Below are positions 11,071 to 20,652 of a stretch of DNA of 64,000 bases, piece by piece. Location: positions 248,001 through 312,000 of the forward strand of contig NZ_CP015114.1 of NCBI RefSeq assembly GCF_001618885.1, written 5' to 3'. Numbering within the stretch: position 1 is the stretch's first letter; every line of letters starts with the position of its first letter. A model generated the notes under the pieces. The model was not told the origin of the DNA. It made no database searches and was given only the letters and a program-made list of their open reading frames with translations. Source of the stretch: Staphylococcus condimenti (GTDB lineage Bacteria; Bacillota; Bacilli; Staphylococcales; Staphylococcaceae). The position numbers and the translations under genes are program-made.

Positions 11071-12339
11071 TTGATTACACAAGCTGAAAAAGCAGAGTCA
11101 AAACCAAAAAGCCAAATGAAAAAACCTGAGCTGCTGGCACCTGCCGGAAACTTAGAAAAATTAAAAATTGCAGTACATTATGGTGCAGACGCTGTGTTCT
11201 TGGGCGGCCAAGAATATGGATTGCGTTCAAATGCTGATAATTTTACGATGGAAGAAATTAAAGAAGGCGTAGAATTTGCTGATCGATACGGTGCTAAAAT
11301 CTATGTCACAACCAATATCATAGCTCATGATGAAAATATGGACGGCTTAGAAGACTATTTAAGAAATCTTGAAGCTACTGGTGCAACAGGTATTATTGTG
11401 GCAGACCCATTAATTATTGAAACATGTAAAACCGTAGCACCGAAATTAGAAATCCACCTTTCTACTCAACAATCACTAAGCAACTATAAAGCAATTGAGT
11501 ATTGGAAAGAAGAAGGATTAGATCGTGTTGTACTTGCTCGTGAAACAGGTGCGATGGAAATGAAAGAAATGAAAGAAAAAGTCGATATTGAAATCGAAGC
11601 CTTTATTCATGGTGCAATGTGTATCGCATATTCAGGACGTTGTACATTAAGCAACCATATGACAGCACGGGATTCCAACCGAGGCGGATGTTGTCAAAGC
11701 TGTCGTTGGGATTATGATTTATTAGAAGTAGATGAAGATGGAGAACTTGATTTATTTTACAAAGACGAAGAAGTCACACCATTTGCGATGAGCCCTAAAG
11801 ATTTGAAATTAATTGAATCTATTCCGAATATGATGGATTTAGGCATCGATTCACTCAAAATTGAAGGCCGTATGAAATCTATCCATTACATCGCAACCGT
11901 TGTTTCTGTCTATCGTAAAGTGATTGATGCATATGCTGAAGATCCGGAAAACTTCAAAATCAAACCAGAATGGCTGTTTGAACTAGATAAGTGCGCTAAC
12001 AGAGACACTGCTTCTTCATTCTTTGAAGGCACACCTGGTTATCAACAACAAATGTTCGGCAATGAATCTAATAAAAAATCTCCTTATGATTTCTGCGGTT
12101 TAGTCTTAGATTATGATGAAACAACTAAAATAGCGACAATTCAACAACGAAATCACTTTAAACCTGGACAAGAAGTAGAATTTTTCGGTCCAGAAATTGA
12201 AGGCTTCAAACAAATCGTTGAGACAATTTATGATGAAGAAGGCAACGAACTAGATGCAGCACGTCATCCGTTGCAAATCGTGCAGTTCAAAGTCGATCAT
12301 CCGATTTATCCTAACAACATGATGCGAAAGGAAGTATAA
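11071..12339 (+). CDS. trhP2: U32-family protein TrhP2, tRNA 5-hydroxyuridine synthesis
   Basis: Second U32 protein (YrrO of Bacillus), 422 aa. The N-terminal half opens with [21 protein letters not shown]. The U32 signature is [17 protein letters not shown], followed by [20 protein letters not shown], giving four cysteines suited to a 4Fe-4S cluster. A C-terminal beta domain (about residues 335-420) follows. An upstream in-frame ATG at 10990 would overlap trhP1 by 68 nt. TTG 11071 is chosen because AAGGGAGGCG lies 4-13 nt before it. It is followed after 2 nt by udk. Together with trmR and trhP1 this forms the complete mo5U34 pathway apart from the prephenate source. Confidence 0.92.
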   Translation: MITQAEKAESKPKSQMKKPELLAPAGNLEKLKIAVHYGADAVFLGGQEYGLRSNADNFTMEEIKEGVEFADRYGAKIYVTTNIIAHDENMDGLEDYLRNLEATGATGIIVADPLIIETCKTVAPKLEIHLSTQQSLSNYKAIEYWKEEGLDRVVLARETGAMEMKEMKEKVDIEIEAFIHGAMCIAYSGRCTLSNHMTARDSNRGGCCQSCRWDYDLLEVDEDGELDLFYKDEEVTPFAMSPKDLKLIESIPNMMDLGIDSLKIEGRMKSIHYIATVVSVYRKVIDAYAEDPENFKIKPEWLFELDKCANRDTASSFFEGTPGYQQQMFGNESNKKSPYDFCGLVLDYDETTKIATIQQRNHFKPGQEVEFFGPEIEGFKQIVETIYDEEGNELDAARHPLQIVQFKVDHPIYPNNMMRKEV

Positions 12340-12341
12340 TC

Positions 12342-12968
12342 ATGAATGCTACAACGATTATCGGAATCGCTGGCGGTTCAGGTTCTGGAAAAACATCTGT
12401 TACAAATGAAATTTTGCATAATTTAGAAGGTCACAGTGTTGCATTAATTGCACAAGACTACTATTATAAAGACCAATCCCACTTAACTTTTGAAGAACGG
12501 TTGAAAACCAACTATGATCATCCATTCGCTTTCGATAATGATTTATTGATTCAAAATTTAATGGATTTACGAAATGGCATCCCAGTAGAAGTTCCGACAT
12601 ATGATTATGTCAATCACACAAGAAGTGCTGAAACCATTGCATTTCAACCTAAAGATGTTATTATCGTAGAAGGAATATTTGCACTTGAAAACAAAACATT
12701 AAGAGATTTAATGGATGTGAAGATTTATGTCGATACAGATGCAGATTTACGTATCTTAAGACGATTAATGCGTGATACAAAAGAACGCGGTCGTTCAATG
12801 GAATCGGTAATAGAACAGTATTTAAATGTGGTGCGTCCTATGCACAACCAATTTATCGAACCGACAAAAAGATATGCGGATATTATTATCCCTGAAGGCG
12901 GAAGTAATAAAGTCGCAATCGACATAATGACAACTAAAGTCCAATCATTGATTAACAATCAACAGTAA
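12342..12968 (+). CDS. udk: Uridine kinase
   Basis: Phosphorylates uridine and cytidine to UMP and CMP in pyrimidine salvage. Walker [13 protein letters not shown] is at about residues 8-19. The acceptor region [13 protein letters not shown], the stretch [13 protein letters not shown] and the conserved [17 protein letters not shown] and [14 protein letters not shown] follow in family order. Length 208 aa is typical. The start is 2 nt after trhP2 with AAAGGAAG upstream, so it belongs to the same transcript, and greA follows after 25 nt. The udk-greA link is widely conserved in staphylococci and bacilli. Confidence 0.97.
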   Translation: MNATTIIGIAGGSGSGKTSVTNEILHNLEGHSVALIAQDYYYKDQSHLTFEERLKTNYDHPFAFDNDLLIQNLMDLRNGIPVEVPTYDYVNHTRSAETIAFQPKDVIIVEGIFALENKTLRDLMDVKIYVDTDADLRILRRLMRDTKERGRSMESVIEQYLNVVRPMHNQFIEPTKRYADIIIPEGGSNKVAIDIMTTKVQSLINNQQ

Positions 12969-12993
12969 CTTTTGAGTAAAGGAAGATGCCAAT

Positions 12994-13476
12994 ATGGAAA
13001 ATCAAAAACAATATCCAATGACACAAGAAGGTTTTGAGAAGTTAGAACAAGAACTAGAAGAATTAAAAACAGTTAAACGACCAGAAGTCGTTGAAAAAAT
13101 TAAAGTCGCACGTTCTTTCGGTGACCTGTCTGAGAACTCAGAGTATGATGCTGCGAAAGATGAACAAGGATTTATCGAACAAGATATTCAACGTATCGAG
13201 CATATGATCAGAAACGCTTTGATTATTGAAGATACAGGAGATAACAATGTTGTACAAATCGGTAAAACTGTTACATTTATTGAAATCCCAGATGGCGACG
13301 AAGAAGTGTACCAAATTGTAGGATCTGCTGAAGCAGATGCATTCAACGGTAAAATTTCTAATGAATCACCGATTGCACAAAGTTTAATCGGCAAACATTT
13401 AGACGATGAAGTACGTGTGCCGCTTCCAAACGGTGCTGAAATGAAAGTTAAAATCACAAACATTCAATCACAATAA
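12994..13476 (+). CDS. greA: Transcription elongation factor GreA
   Basis: Rescues backtracked RNA polymerase by stimulating cleavage of the extruded transcript 3' end. The N-terminal antiparallel coiled coil covers about residues 8-78 and carries the tip motif [15 protein letters not shown] with the acidic residues that reach the active site. The C-terminal FKBP-like domain ends in [19 protein letters not shown]. Length 160 aa is normal. TAAAGGAAG lies before the ATG. An elaborate terminator hairpin follows it. Confidence 0.97.
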   Translation: MENQKQYPMTQEGFEKLEQELEELKTVKRPEVVEKIKVARSFGDLSENSEYDAAKDEQGFIEQDIQRIEHMIRNALIIEDTGDNNVVQIGKTVTFIEIPDGDEEVYQIVGSAEADAFNGKISNESPIAQSLIGKHLDDEVRVPLPNGAEMKVKITNIQSQ

Positions 13477-13528
13477 GATAATCAGCATTCTTGAATTTCA
13501 AGAAACATAAAAACTGAATGGACATGAT

Positions 13529-13611
13529 AAAGTTGGCGGTACTTTATATGAGATGAAGGCTTATGTGTTTCACAGGTTTTCTCAACTCATCATAAAGCGC
13601 CAACTTTTTTT
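13529..13611 (+). terminator. Long structured terminator after greA
   Basis: AAAGTTGGCG (13529-13538) pairs with CGCCAACTTT (13598-13607) and is followed by a T run to 13611. Inside this stem, after a 3-nt bulge, CTTTAT (13542-13547) pairs with ATAAAG (13592-13597) and ATGAG (13548-13552) with CTCAT (13586-13590), leaving a 33-nt apical loop. It is much larger than needed for termination and may be the 3' part of a stable small RNA. Confidence 0.8.
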
Positions 13612-13683
13612 GTGCTTAAAAAGATATGATGAAAATCACGTATTTAAACATAAACAGCTTCATTCGTGGCATTTTAGAAATTA

Positions 13684-13692
13684 TGATAAAAT
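13684..13692 (+). promoter_or_regulatory. Extended -10 promoter of mtnN
   Basis: TGATAAAAT is an extended -10 element (TG at 13684-13685, TAAAAT at 13687-13692) 34 nt before the mtnN start. The -35 region is poor. Confidence 0.5.
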
Positions 13693-13725
13693 AAGCGTGA
13701 TACAGATAAGAAAGGGGAAGAAGTC

Positions 13726-14412
13726 ATGATAGGTATTATAGGTGCTATGGAAGAAGAGATTTTAATCTTAAAAGAAAAAATAACAGATCTCGAAGAAATT
13801 TCAATTGCACATGCAAAATTTTATAAAGGTTACATCGATAATCAAGAGGTGGTCTTGACACTCAGCGGTATCGGTAAAGTAAATGCTGCACTATCTACAA
13901 CTTTATTAATCAATACATTCTCTCCAGATGTTATTTTAAACACAGGGTCAGCTGGAGCATTAGATCACTCATTAGAAATCGGTGATGTATTAATCAGTAC
14001 AGAAGCTACATACCATGATGCTGACGCCACTGCATTTGGTTATGAATTAGGACAAATCCCTAATATGCCTATCGCATATGCTGCAGATGATGATTTAATA
14101 ACATTAGCCCAATCTGTTGTGGAACAAAAAGAGATGAATGGAAAGCTCGGTTTAATTGTCAGTGGCGACAGCTTCATCGGTGAAGTCAGCCAAAGAGAAA
14201 CAATTAAAACAAACTTCCCGGATGCAATGGCTGTAGAAATGGAAGCCACTGCTATTGCACAAACATGTTATCAATTTAAAGTGCCGTTTATTATTACAAG
14301 AGCAGTATCAGATTTAGCCAATGGCGAAGCGAATATGACATTTGATGAATTTATTGGAGAAGCAGCTAAGTCTTCAAGTGAAATTGTATTAGAAATGTTG
14401 AAATCTTTATAA
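13726..14412 (+). CDS. mtnN: 5'-methylthioadenosine/S-adenosylhomocysteine nucleosidase
   Basis: Cleaves the adenine from MTA, SAH and 5'-deoxyadenosine, clearing by-products of SAM-dependent reactions and supplying S-ribosylhomocysteine. GAMEEEI at the N-terminus holds the catalytic glutamate, SGDSFIGE lines the active site, and the catalytic Asp is in [13 protein letters not shown] near residue 197. [13 protein letters not shown] binds the ribose. Length 228 aa is standard. AAAGGGGAAG precedes the ATG. It heads the run of genes to yqeM, all spaced by a few bases. Confidence 0.97.
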   Translation: MIGIIGAMEEEILILKEKITDLEEISIAHAKFYKGYIDNQEVVLTLSGIGKVNAALSTTLLINTFSPDVILNTGSAGALDHSLEIGDVLISTEATYHDADATAFGYELGQIPNMPIAYAADDDLITLAQSVVEQKEMNGKLGLIVSGDSFIGEVSQRETIKTNFPDAMAVEMEATAIAQTCYQFKVPFIITRAVSDLANGEANMTFDEFIGEAAKSSSEIVLEMLKSL

Positions 14413-14431
14413 GGATAAGGTGAAATCAGTA

Positions 14432-14959
14432 ATGGGTATTTTAAGTAAACTTTGTATGCCGAATGCTTATGTACAAAATATTCATCAAATTAATTTTGAC
14501 GAATTAGCACAATCAGGTATCCGCGGTGTAATTACCGATTTAGATAATACACTCGTAGGATGGGATGAAGCAGATCCTACACCTGCTGTCATACATTGGT
14601 TTAATAAATTAAATGAATTAAATATTAAAGTAACAGTCGTTTCAAACAACCATCAAAAACGTGTTGCAAGCTTCTGCACACCGTTGAATGTTGATTATAT
14701 CTTTGAAGCACGAAAACCGATGGGCAAATCATTTAAACGCGCTTGTGAACATATGGGCCTAAAACCAGAAGAAACAGTGGTCATAGGCGATCAAATGATG
14801 ACAGATGTCATCGGAGGCAATCGTCGCGGCATGTATACCGTTATGGTTGTTCCTGTAAAGAAAACAGACGGTTTTATAACAAAATTCAATCGCTTGATAG
14901 AACGCAGATTGTTAAACAGATATAAAAGAAAAGGCTATATTAAATGGGAGGAAAATTGA
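14432..14959 (+). CDS. yqeG: HAD-family phosphatase YqeG
   Basis: HAD superfamily III-A phosphatase. ITDLDNTLVGWD is the DxDxT nucleophile motif, TVVSNNHQKR is motif II, a Lys in ARKPMGKSFKRA is motif III and VVIGDQMMTDVIGGNR is motif IV. The family is homologous to yeast Gep4, a phosphatidylglycerophosphate phosphatase, and a similar role in phosphatidylglycerol synthesis is possible here but not shown by the sequence. A GTG at 14420 would add four residues. ATG 14432 is chosen because relatives begin MGILSKL and AAGGATAAGG is at a workable distance. 175 aa. It abuts yqeH directly. Confidence 0.9.
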   Translation: MGILSKLCMPNAYVQNIHQINFDELAQSGIRGVITDLDNTLVGWDEADPTPAVIHWFNKLNELNIKVTVVSNNHQKRVASFCTPLNVDYIFEARKPMGKSFKRACEHMGLKPEETVVIGDQMMTDVIGGNRRGMYTVMVVPVKKTDGFITKFNRLIERRLLNRYKRKGYIKWEEN

Positions 14960-16060
14960 TTGACTGAAACGCTTAAATGTATCGGTTGCGGTGCACCGCT
15001 GCAATCAGAAGATCCTAAAAAACCAGGTTATGTTCCAGCACACAGTTTACACAAAGAAGATGTAATCTGCCAACGCTGCTTCAGATTAAAAAATTATAAT
15101 GAAGTTCAAGATGTCGGTATGGATAGTGATGATTTTTTAGATTTATTAAATAATCTCGCAGATAAAAAAGGACTCGTCGTCAATGTGTGCGATATTTTTG
15201 ACTTCGAAGGATCTTTCATACACGCTCTAAAACGTATTGTTGGTAATAAAAAAGTGATTTTAGCAGCAAATAAAATTGACTTGCTGCCAAAACAAATCAA
15301 TAAACGCCGTGTAAAAGAATGGTTGAAAAAAACAGCGAAAAAATATGGATTAGATCCAGAAGCCGTAATTCTACTTTCTGCACAAAAAGGCTATGGAATA
15401 AATGAACTGCTGGAAGCTATAGATAAATATCGCAATCATGAAGATGTTTACATTGTCGGTACAACTAATGTCGGAAAATCTACTTTAATTAATAAGTTGA
15501 TTGAACATAGCGTCGGTGAAAAAGATGTCGTCACAACATCTCGTTTTCCAGGGACAACATTAGATATGATAGATATTCCGCTAGATGACCAAACATTTAT
15601 GTTTGATACACCCGGTATTATTCAAGAACACCAAATGACACATTATGTTTCGGATAAAGAATTAAAACAAATTATGCCGAATAAAGAAATTAAACAACGT
15701 GTTTATCAATTAAATGAAAATCAAACATTATTCTTCGGCGGTTTAGCACGTATCGATTACATTTCAGGCGGTAAGCGTCCGCTTGTATGCTATTTCTCAA
15801 ATAATTTGAATATACATCGAACAAAAACTGAAAAAGCAGATACATTATGGCAAACACAATTAGGTCATCTTTTAACGCCGCCTAATCAAGCAGATCACTT
15901 CGATTTAAATGATATTAAAGCAGTACGACTAGAAACGGGTAAAGAAAAGCGTGACGTGATGATTTCAGGACTTGGATTTATTACAATCGGACCTGGAGCT
16001 AAGGTTGTAGTACATGTACCGAAATCTGTTGATGTTGTGCTTAGAAATTCAATCATGTAG
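14960..16060 (+). CDS. yqeH: Circularly permuted ribosome-assembly GTPase YqeH
   Basis: GTPase required for 30S subunit assembly. A treble-clef zinc finger opens the protein (CIGCG and CQRC, about residues 6-37). The GTPase motifs come in permuted order: NKIDLLP (G4), SAQKGYG (G5), GTTNVGKST (G1, about residues 167-175), FPGTT (G2) and DTPG (G3). The C-terminal domain is of the kind seen in TRAP-like RNA-binding proteins. Length 366 aa is normal. TTG start directly after the yqeG stop, with GGGAGG about 9 nt upstream. Confidence 0.96.
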   Translation: MTETLKCIGCGAPLQSEDPKKPGYVPAHSLHKEDVICQRCFRLKNYNEVQDVGMDSDDFLDLLNNLADKKGLVVNVCDIFDFEGSFIHALKRIVGNKKVILAANKIDLLPKQINKRRVKEWLKKTAKKYGLDPEAVILLSAQKGYGINELLEAIDKYRNHEDVYIVGTTNVGKSTLINKLIEHSVGEKDVVTTSRFPGTTLDMIDIPLDDQTFMFDTPGIIQEHQMTHYVSDKELKQIMPNKEIKQRVYQLNENQTLFFGGLARIDYISGGKRPLVCYFSNNLNIHRTKTEKADTLWQTQLGHLLTPPNQADHFDLNDIKAVRLETGKEKRDVMISGLGFITIGPGAKVVVHVPKSVDVVLRNSIM

Positions 16061-16069
16061 GTGATAGAT

Positions 16070-16879
16070 ATGAAATTTGCAGTCATCGGCCATCCGATTA
16101 AACATTCCTTATCTCCAATTATGCATCAGGCGAACTTTGATGCTTCAGCCCGCACAGATACGTATGAAGCACTCAATATTCCGCCTAAGCATTTCCATTT
16201 AATTAAAGAGATTATGGCTGAAAAAGAGATAGATGGATTTAATATTACAATACCGCATAAAGAGCGTATTATTCCATATTTAGATGAGATGGATGCGCAT
16301 GCTAAAACAATCGGAGCGATTAATACAGTTAAAATTGTTGATGGTAAATGGGTTGGTTATAATACGGATGGCATCGGTTATGTTAAAGGCTTAAAACGCG
16401 TCTATCCTCAATTAAAAGATGCACGTATCTTATTGATCGGTGCGGGGGGAGCGAGCAAAGGACTTGCTGCTGCATTGAATGAAATTGCAGAACACTCATT
16501 GTCTGTTGCAAATCGTACGATGTCTCGATTCGATAATTGGGATTTAAAGGTAAATACTTTATCATTGCAAGAGGCAGAAAAACAACTTGGTGATTTTGAT
16601 ATTGTGATAAATACAACGCCTGCTGGCATGAGTGATAATCAAGATGTAGTTATTTCTTTAGATCATCTCGCTCCTGATACTTTAGTGAGCGATATTGTCT
16701 ATATACCGTATAAAACACCAATTTTGAAATTAGCAGAAGCTAAAGGGAATCGTATTTATAATGGTCTTGATATGTTTGTCAATCAAGGGGCTGAAAGTTT
16801 TAAAATATGGACGGGTGAAACAGCAGATATAAAAGCGATGAAAACTGCTGTGTTAAAACAATTACAAAGGAGAGATTAA
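16070..16879 (+). CDS. aroE: Shikimate dehydrogenase (NADP+)
   Basis: Reduces 3-dehydroshikimate to shikimate with NADPH in aromatic amino acid and chorismate synthesis. [14 protein letters not shown] and [10 protein letters not shown] (catalytic Lys) form the substrate site, NTDGIGYV carries the catalytic Asp, and [16 protein letters not shown] starts the Rossmann fold. [20 protein letters not shown] near the C-terminus is conserved. A GTG at 16061 would add three residues. ATG 16070 is preferred because TAGGTGAT lies 5 nt before it. 269 aa. Spaced 0 nt from yhbY. Confidence 0.96.
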   Translation: MKFAVIGHPIKHSLSPIMHQANFDASARTDTYEALNIPPKHFHLIKEIMAEKEIDGFNITIPHKERIIPYLDEMDAHAKTIGAINTVKIVDGKWVGYNTDGIGYVKGLKRVYPQLKDARILLIGAGGASKGLAAALNEIAEHSLSVANRTMSRFDNWDLKVNTLSLQEAEKQLGDFDIVINTTPAGMSDNQDVVISLDHLAPDTLVSDIVYIPYKTPILKLAEAKGNRIYNGLDMFVNQGAESFKIWTGETADIKAMKTAVLKQLQRRD

Positions 16880-18318
<1,439 letters not shown>

Positions 18319-18669
18319 ATGCAAAAAGAAGAAATTTTAAAATTGGCAGTTGAAGCTGTCGAGAGTAAAAGAGCAGAAGAAGTTATTTCATTAAATTTAG
18401 AAGGTATTAATGATATGGCGGATTATTTTGTGATTTGCCATGGGAATAACGAACGTCAAGTGCAGGCTATTGCGCGTGCGGTGAAAGAAGCGGCAGATAA
18501 AGCAGGTGTAGATATTACTGTATTCGAAGGTTTAAATGAAGCAAGATGGGTTCTTCTTGATTTATCAGGCGTAATTGTACACATATTCCATAAGGATGAG
18601 CGTAGTTACTATAATATTGAAAAGCTTTATCGTGATGCGCCAATGCAAACTTATGAGGAAGCATATTAA
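18319..18669 (+). CDS. rsfS: Ribosomal silencing factor RsfS
   Basis: Binds ribosomal protein uL14 and blocks joining of the 30S and 50S subunits, saving resources when nutrients are short. Family features: VISLNLEGINDMADYFVICHGNNERQV, the FEGLNEARWVLLDLSGVIVHIF stretch, and the acidic YNIEKLYRDAP end. Length 116 aa is normal. Starts on the base after the yqeK stop. The nadD-yqeK-rsfS-yqeM order is conserved in Firmicutes. Confidence 0.96.
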   Translation: MQKEEILKLAVEAVESKRAEEVISLNLEGINDMADYFVICHGNNERQVQAIARAVKEAADKAGVDITVFEGLNEARWVLLDLSGVIVHIFHKDERSYYNIEKLYRDAPMQTYEEAY

Positions 18670-18671
18670 TA

Positions 18672-19388
18672 ATGGAGCAGTATCATGATTTTAGCCAATA
18701 TTATGATGAGCTGACTTTAGATCAACCATATGAATCATGGTTGGAAATTGTAAAATCGACTGTAAAAAATAATAGTTCAATTTTAGATTTAGGATGTGGA
18801 ACTGGCAGTTTGACACATCAATTAACTGAACTCGGTCCAGTTACCGGAATGGACTTAAGTCCAGATATGTTAGTGATGGCATCACAAAAGTCTGATGAGG
18901 TGAGATGGCTTGAAGGTGATATGTCTAATTTCAATCTCAAAGAAAAATTTGACGTCGTTACAATTTTTTGCGATTCATTAAATTATTTAAATAGCTATAA
19001 TGCCGTAGTGGATACATTCAAACAAGTTTATAATCATTTAAATGAAGATGGTTTTTTTCTATTTGATGTTCATACAGTGTATAAGATGAATACGTTGTTT
19101 AATAATCAAAGTTATATTGATGAAACAGAACATGTTTTTCTTGGTTGGGATGCAATAGCAGGAGACGAACCCAATAGCGTTTGGCATTATATGACATTCT
19201 TTGAAAAGCAAAAAGATGGTAGTTATCGTCGATTTGATGAAGAACATTATCAAAAAACATATGATGAAAATGAATACAAAAATATGTTGGAACAAGTTGG
19301 ATTTCAAAATATAACAACCTTTTATGATTTTGATTCTAATAACCATAATCCTGAAAGCGATAGATTGTTTTTTATAGTAAAAAAATAA
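18672..19388 (+). CDS. Class I SAM-dependent methyltransferase YqeM
   Basis: A 238-aa methyltransferase of unknown substrate. The SAM site SILDLGCGTGSLTHQL lies at about residues 37-52, with GMDLSPDMLVMA as motif post-I and VVTIFCDSLNYL as motif II/III. It is the last gene of the yqeG-yqeM block and may act on a ribosomal or tRNA target by association; the sequence does not show which. It ends at the terminator hairpin that also holds the comEA ribosome-binding site. Confidence 0.88.
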   Translation: MEQYHDFSQYYDELTLDQPYESWLEIVKSTVKNNSSILDLGCGTGSLTHQLTELGPVTGMDLSPDMLVMASQKSDEVRWLEGDMSNFNLKEKFDVVTIFCDSLNYLNSYNAVVDTFKQVYNHLNEDGFFLFDVHTVYKMNTLFNNQSYIDETEHVFLGWDAIAGDEPNSVWHYMTFFEKQKDGSYRRFDEEHYQKTYDENEYKNMLEQVGFQNITTFYDFDSNNHNPESDRLFFIVKK

Positions 19389-19391
19389 AGT

Positions 19392-19436
19392 AAAATCACT
19401 CCTTTGATCGTTTATATTATAAAGGAGTGATTTTTT
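19392..19436 (+). terminator. Terminator after yqeM overlapping the comEA translation start
   Basis: Perfect 14-bp stem AAAATCACTCCTTT (19392-19405) with AAAGGAGTGATTTT (19421-19434), 15-nt loop and a T run to 19436. The 3' arm contains AAAGGAGTGA, the only ribosome-binding site for comEA, whose ATG begins at 19437 immediately after the T run. The same hairpin therefore can stop the upstream transcript and hide the comEA ribosome-binding site on any read-through RNA. Confidence 0.9.
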
Positions 19437-20108
19437 ATGTTTGAGAAGTTGAAACTTTATATTGAAAATTATAAGCAGTTTAGATATCTAGCAATAATTT
19501 TGATTGTATCGGTAATTGCATTATTAATAATTTTTAAACCAGACGAATCATCTACAAAAATAGAAGAGAAAAACACAGTGGATTCTCAGAATAACGCCGT
19601 CAAGAAATATCAAAATGATGAACAGCAAATAGCAAGTAAAAAAGTATCAGATCCTAATATTAAATCTAAGAAAGTCATGGTCGATATAAAAGGAGCAGTT
19701 AAACATCCTAATGTATACGAAATGTCAGATACACAAAGAATAAAAGATGTTCTCTCAAAGGCTGAACCCACTGACAAAGCTGACTTAAATCTGATTAATC
19801 TTTCAGAAAAACTTGTAGATCAAAAGATGATTTATATACCGGAAAAAGGTAAGGATGCAGTAAACCCACAAATAGTAAATAATACTAGTGCAACGAGTGG
19901 TATTACATCAAATCAGCAAAAAATTAACTTAAATACTGCTAAAGAAAGCGAATTAACGTCTATAACTGGTCTAGGTCCATCAAAAGCAAAGGCAATTATA
20001 GAATACAGAGAAACTAAAGGCAGTTTTAATAAAATTGATCAATTGAAAGAAATAAAAGGATTTGGTGACAAAACCTACGAAAAACTGAAAGATTATTTGA
20101 CAGTTTAA
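19437..20108 (+). CDS. comEA: Competence protein ComEA, membrane-anchored DNA receptor
   Basis: Binds incoming double-stranded DNA at the cell surface during transformation. A single membrane anchor (about residues 18-36, YLAIILIVSVIALLIIF) is followed by a charged linker rich in Gln, Asn and Lys, then an SLBB-like domain (VMVDIKGAVKHPNVYEM to about residue 140). The C-terminal paired helix-hairpin-helix DNA-binding domain follows (INLNTAKESELTSITGLG and IDQLKEIKGFGDKTYEKL, about 160-223). Length 223 aa and the domain order are normal, so the gene looks intact. Its Shine-Dalgarno is inside the preceding terminator stem. Confidence 0.94.
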   Translation: MFEKLKLYIENYKQFRYLAIILIVSVIALLIIFKPDESSTKIEEKNTVDSQNNAVKKYQNDEQQIASKKVSDPNIKSKKVMVDIKGAVKHPNVYEMSDTQRIKDVLSKAEPTDKADLNLINLSEKLVDQKMIYIPEKGKDAVNPQIVNNTSATSGITSNQQKINLNTAKESELTSITGLGPSKAKAIIEYRETKGSFNKIDQLKEIKGFGDKTYEKLKDYLTV

Positions 20109-20183
20109 AAATCATAATATGAAATATAGTGAAAATGTAATAAAATAGTATTATTCTAAGTTTAACGACAGGAGGACTAATAG

Positions 20184-20645
20184 ATGGACAGAATAAAATG
20201 GGAAGAATACTTTATGGCACAAAGTCATCTATTATCATTGAGGTCAACATGTACTAGATTATCTGTTGGTGCAACAATTGTAAAAGACAATAGAATAATT
20301 GCCGGAGGATACAATGGATCCGTAGCAGGTGAAGTTCACTGTATTGACGAAGGATGTTTGATGGAAGATAACCATTGCATTAGAACAATACATGCTGAAA
20401 TGAATGCATTATTACAATGTGCAAAACAAGGTGTTTCTACTGAAGGCGCTACTATATATGTAACTCATTTTCCTTGCTTGAATTGTACTAAATCAATAAT
20501 ACAAGCAGGAATTAAAAGAATATATTATGCTCAAGATTACCATAACCATGAATATGCAATTCAACTGCTAGAACAATCCGGGATAGAATATAAAAAGATA
20601 CCATTTGATGCGAGACAAGTAGCAGAATACCTAACAAAGAAGTGA
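20184..20645 (+). CDS. comEB: dCMP deaminase, ComE operon protein 2
   Basis: Zinc deaminase converting dCMP to dUMP for thymidylate synthesis. The zinc site is formed by the His in TIHAEMNAL and the two Cys in FPCLNCTKS. An additional His and Cys pair (GEVHCIDEGCLMEDNHC) is typical of the comEB group. It is encoded in the competence operon in Firmicutes but is not needed for DNA uptake in Bacillus. 153 aa; ACAGGAGGAC lies 8 nt before the ATG. comEC follows after 7 nt. Confidence 0.95.
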   Translation: MDRIKWEEYFMAQSHLLSLRSTCTRLSVGATIVKDNRIIAGGYNGSVAGEVHCIDEGCLMEDNHCIRTIHAEMNALLQCAKQGVSTEGATIYVTHFPCLNCTKSIIQAGIKRIYYAQDYHNHEYAIQLLEQSGIEYKKIPFDARQVAEYLTKK

Positions 20646-20652
20646 CAATCAT

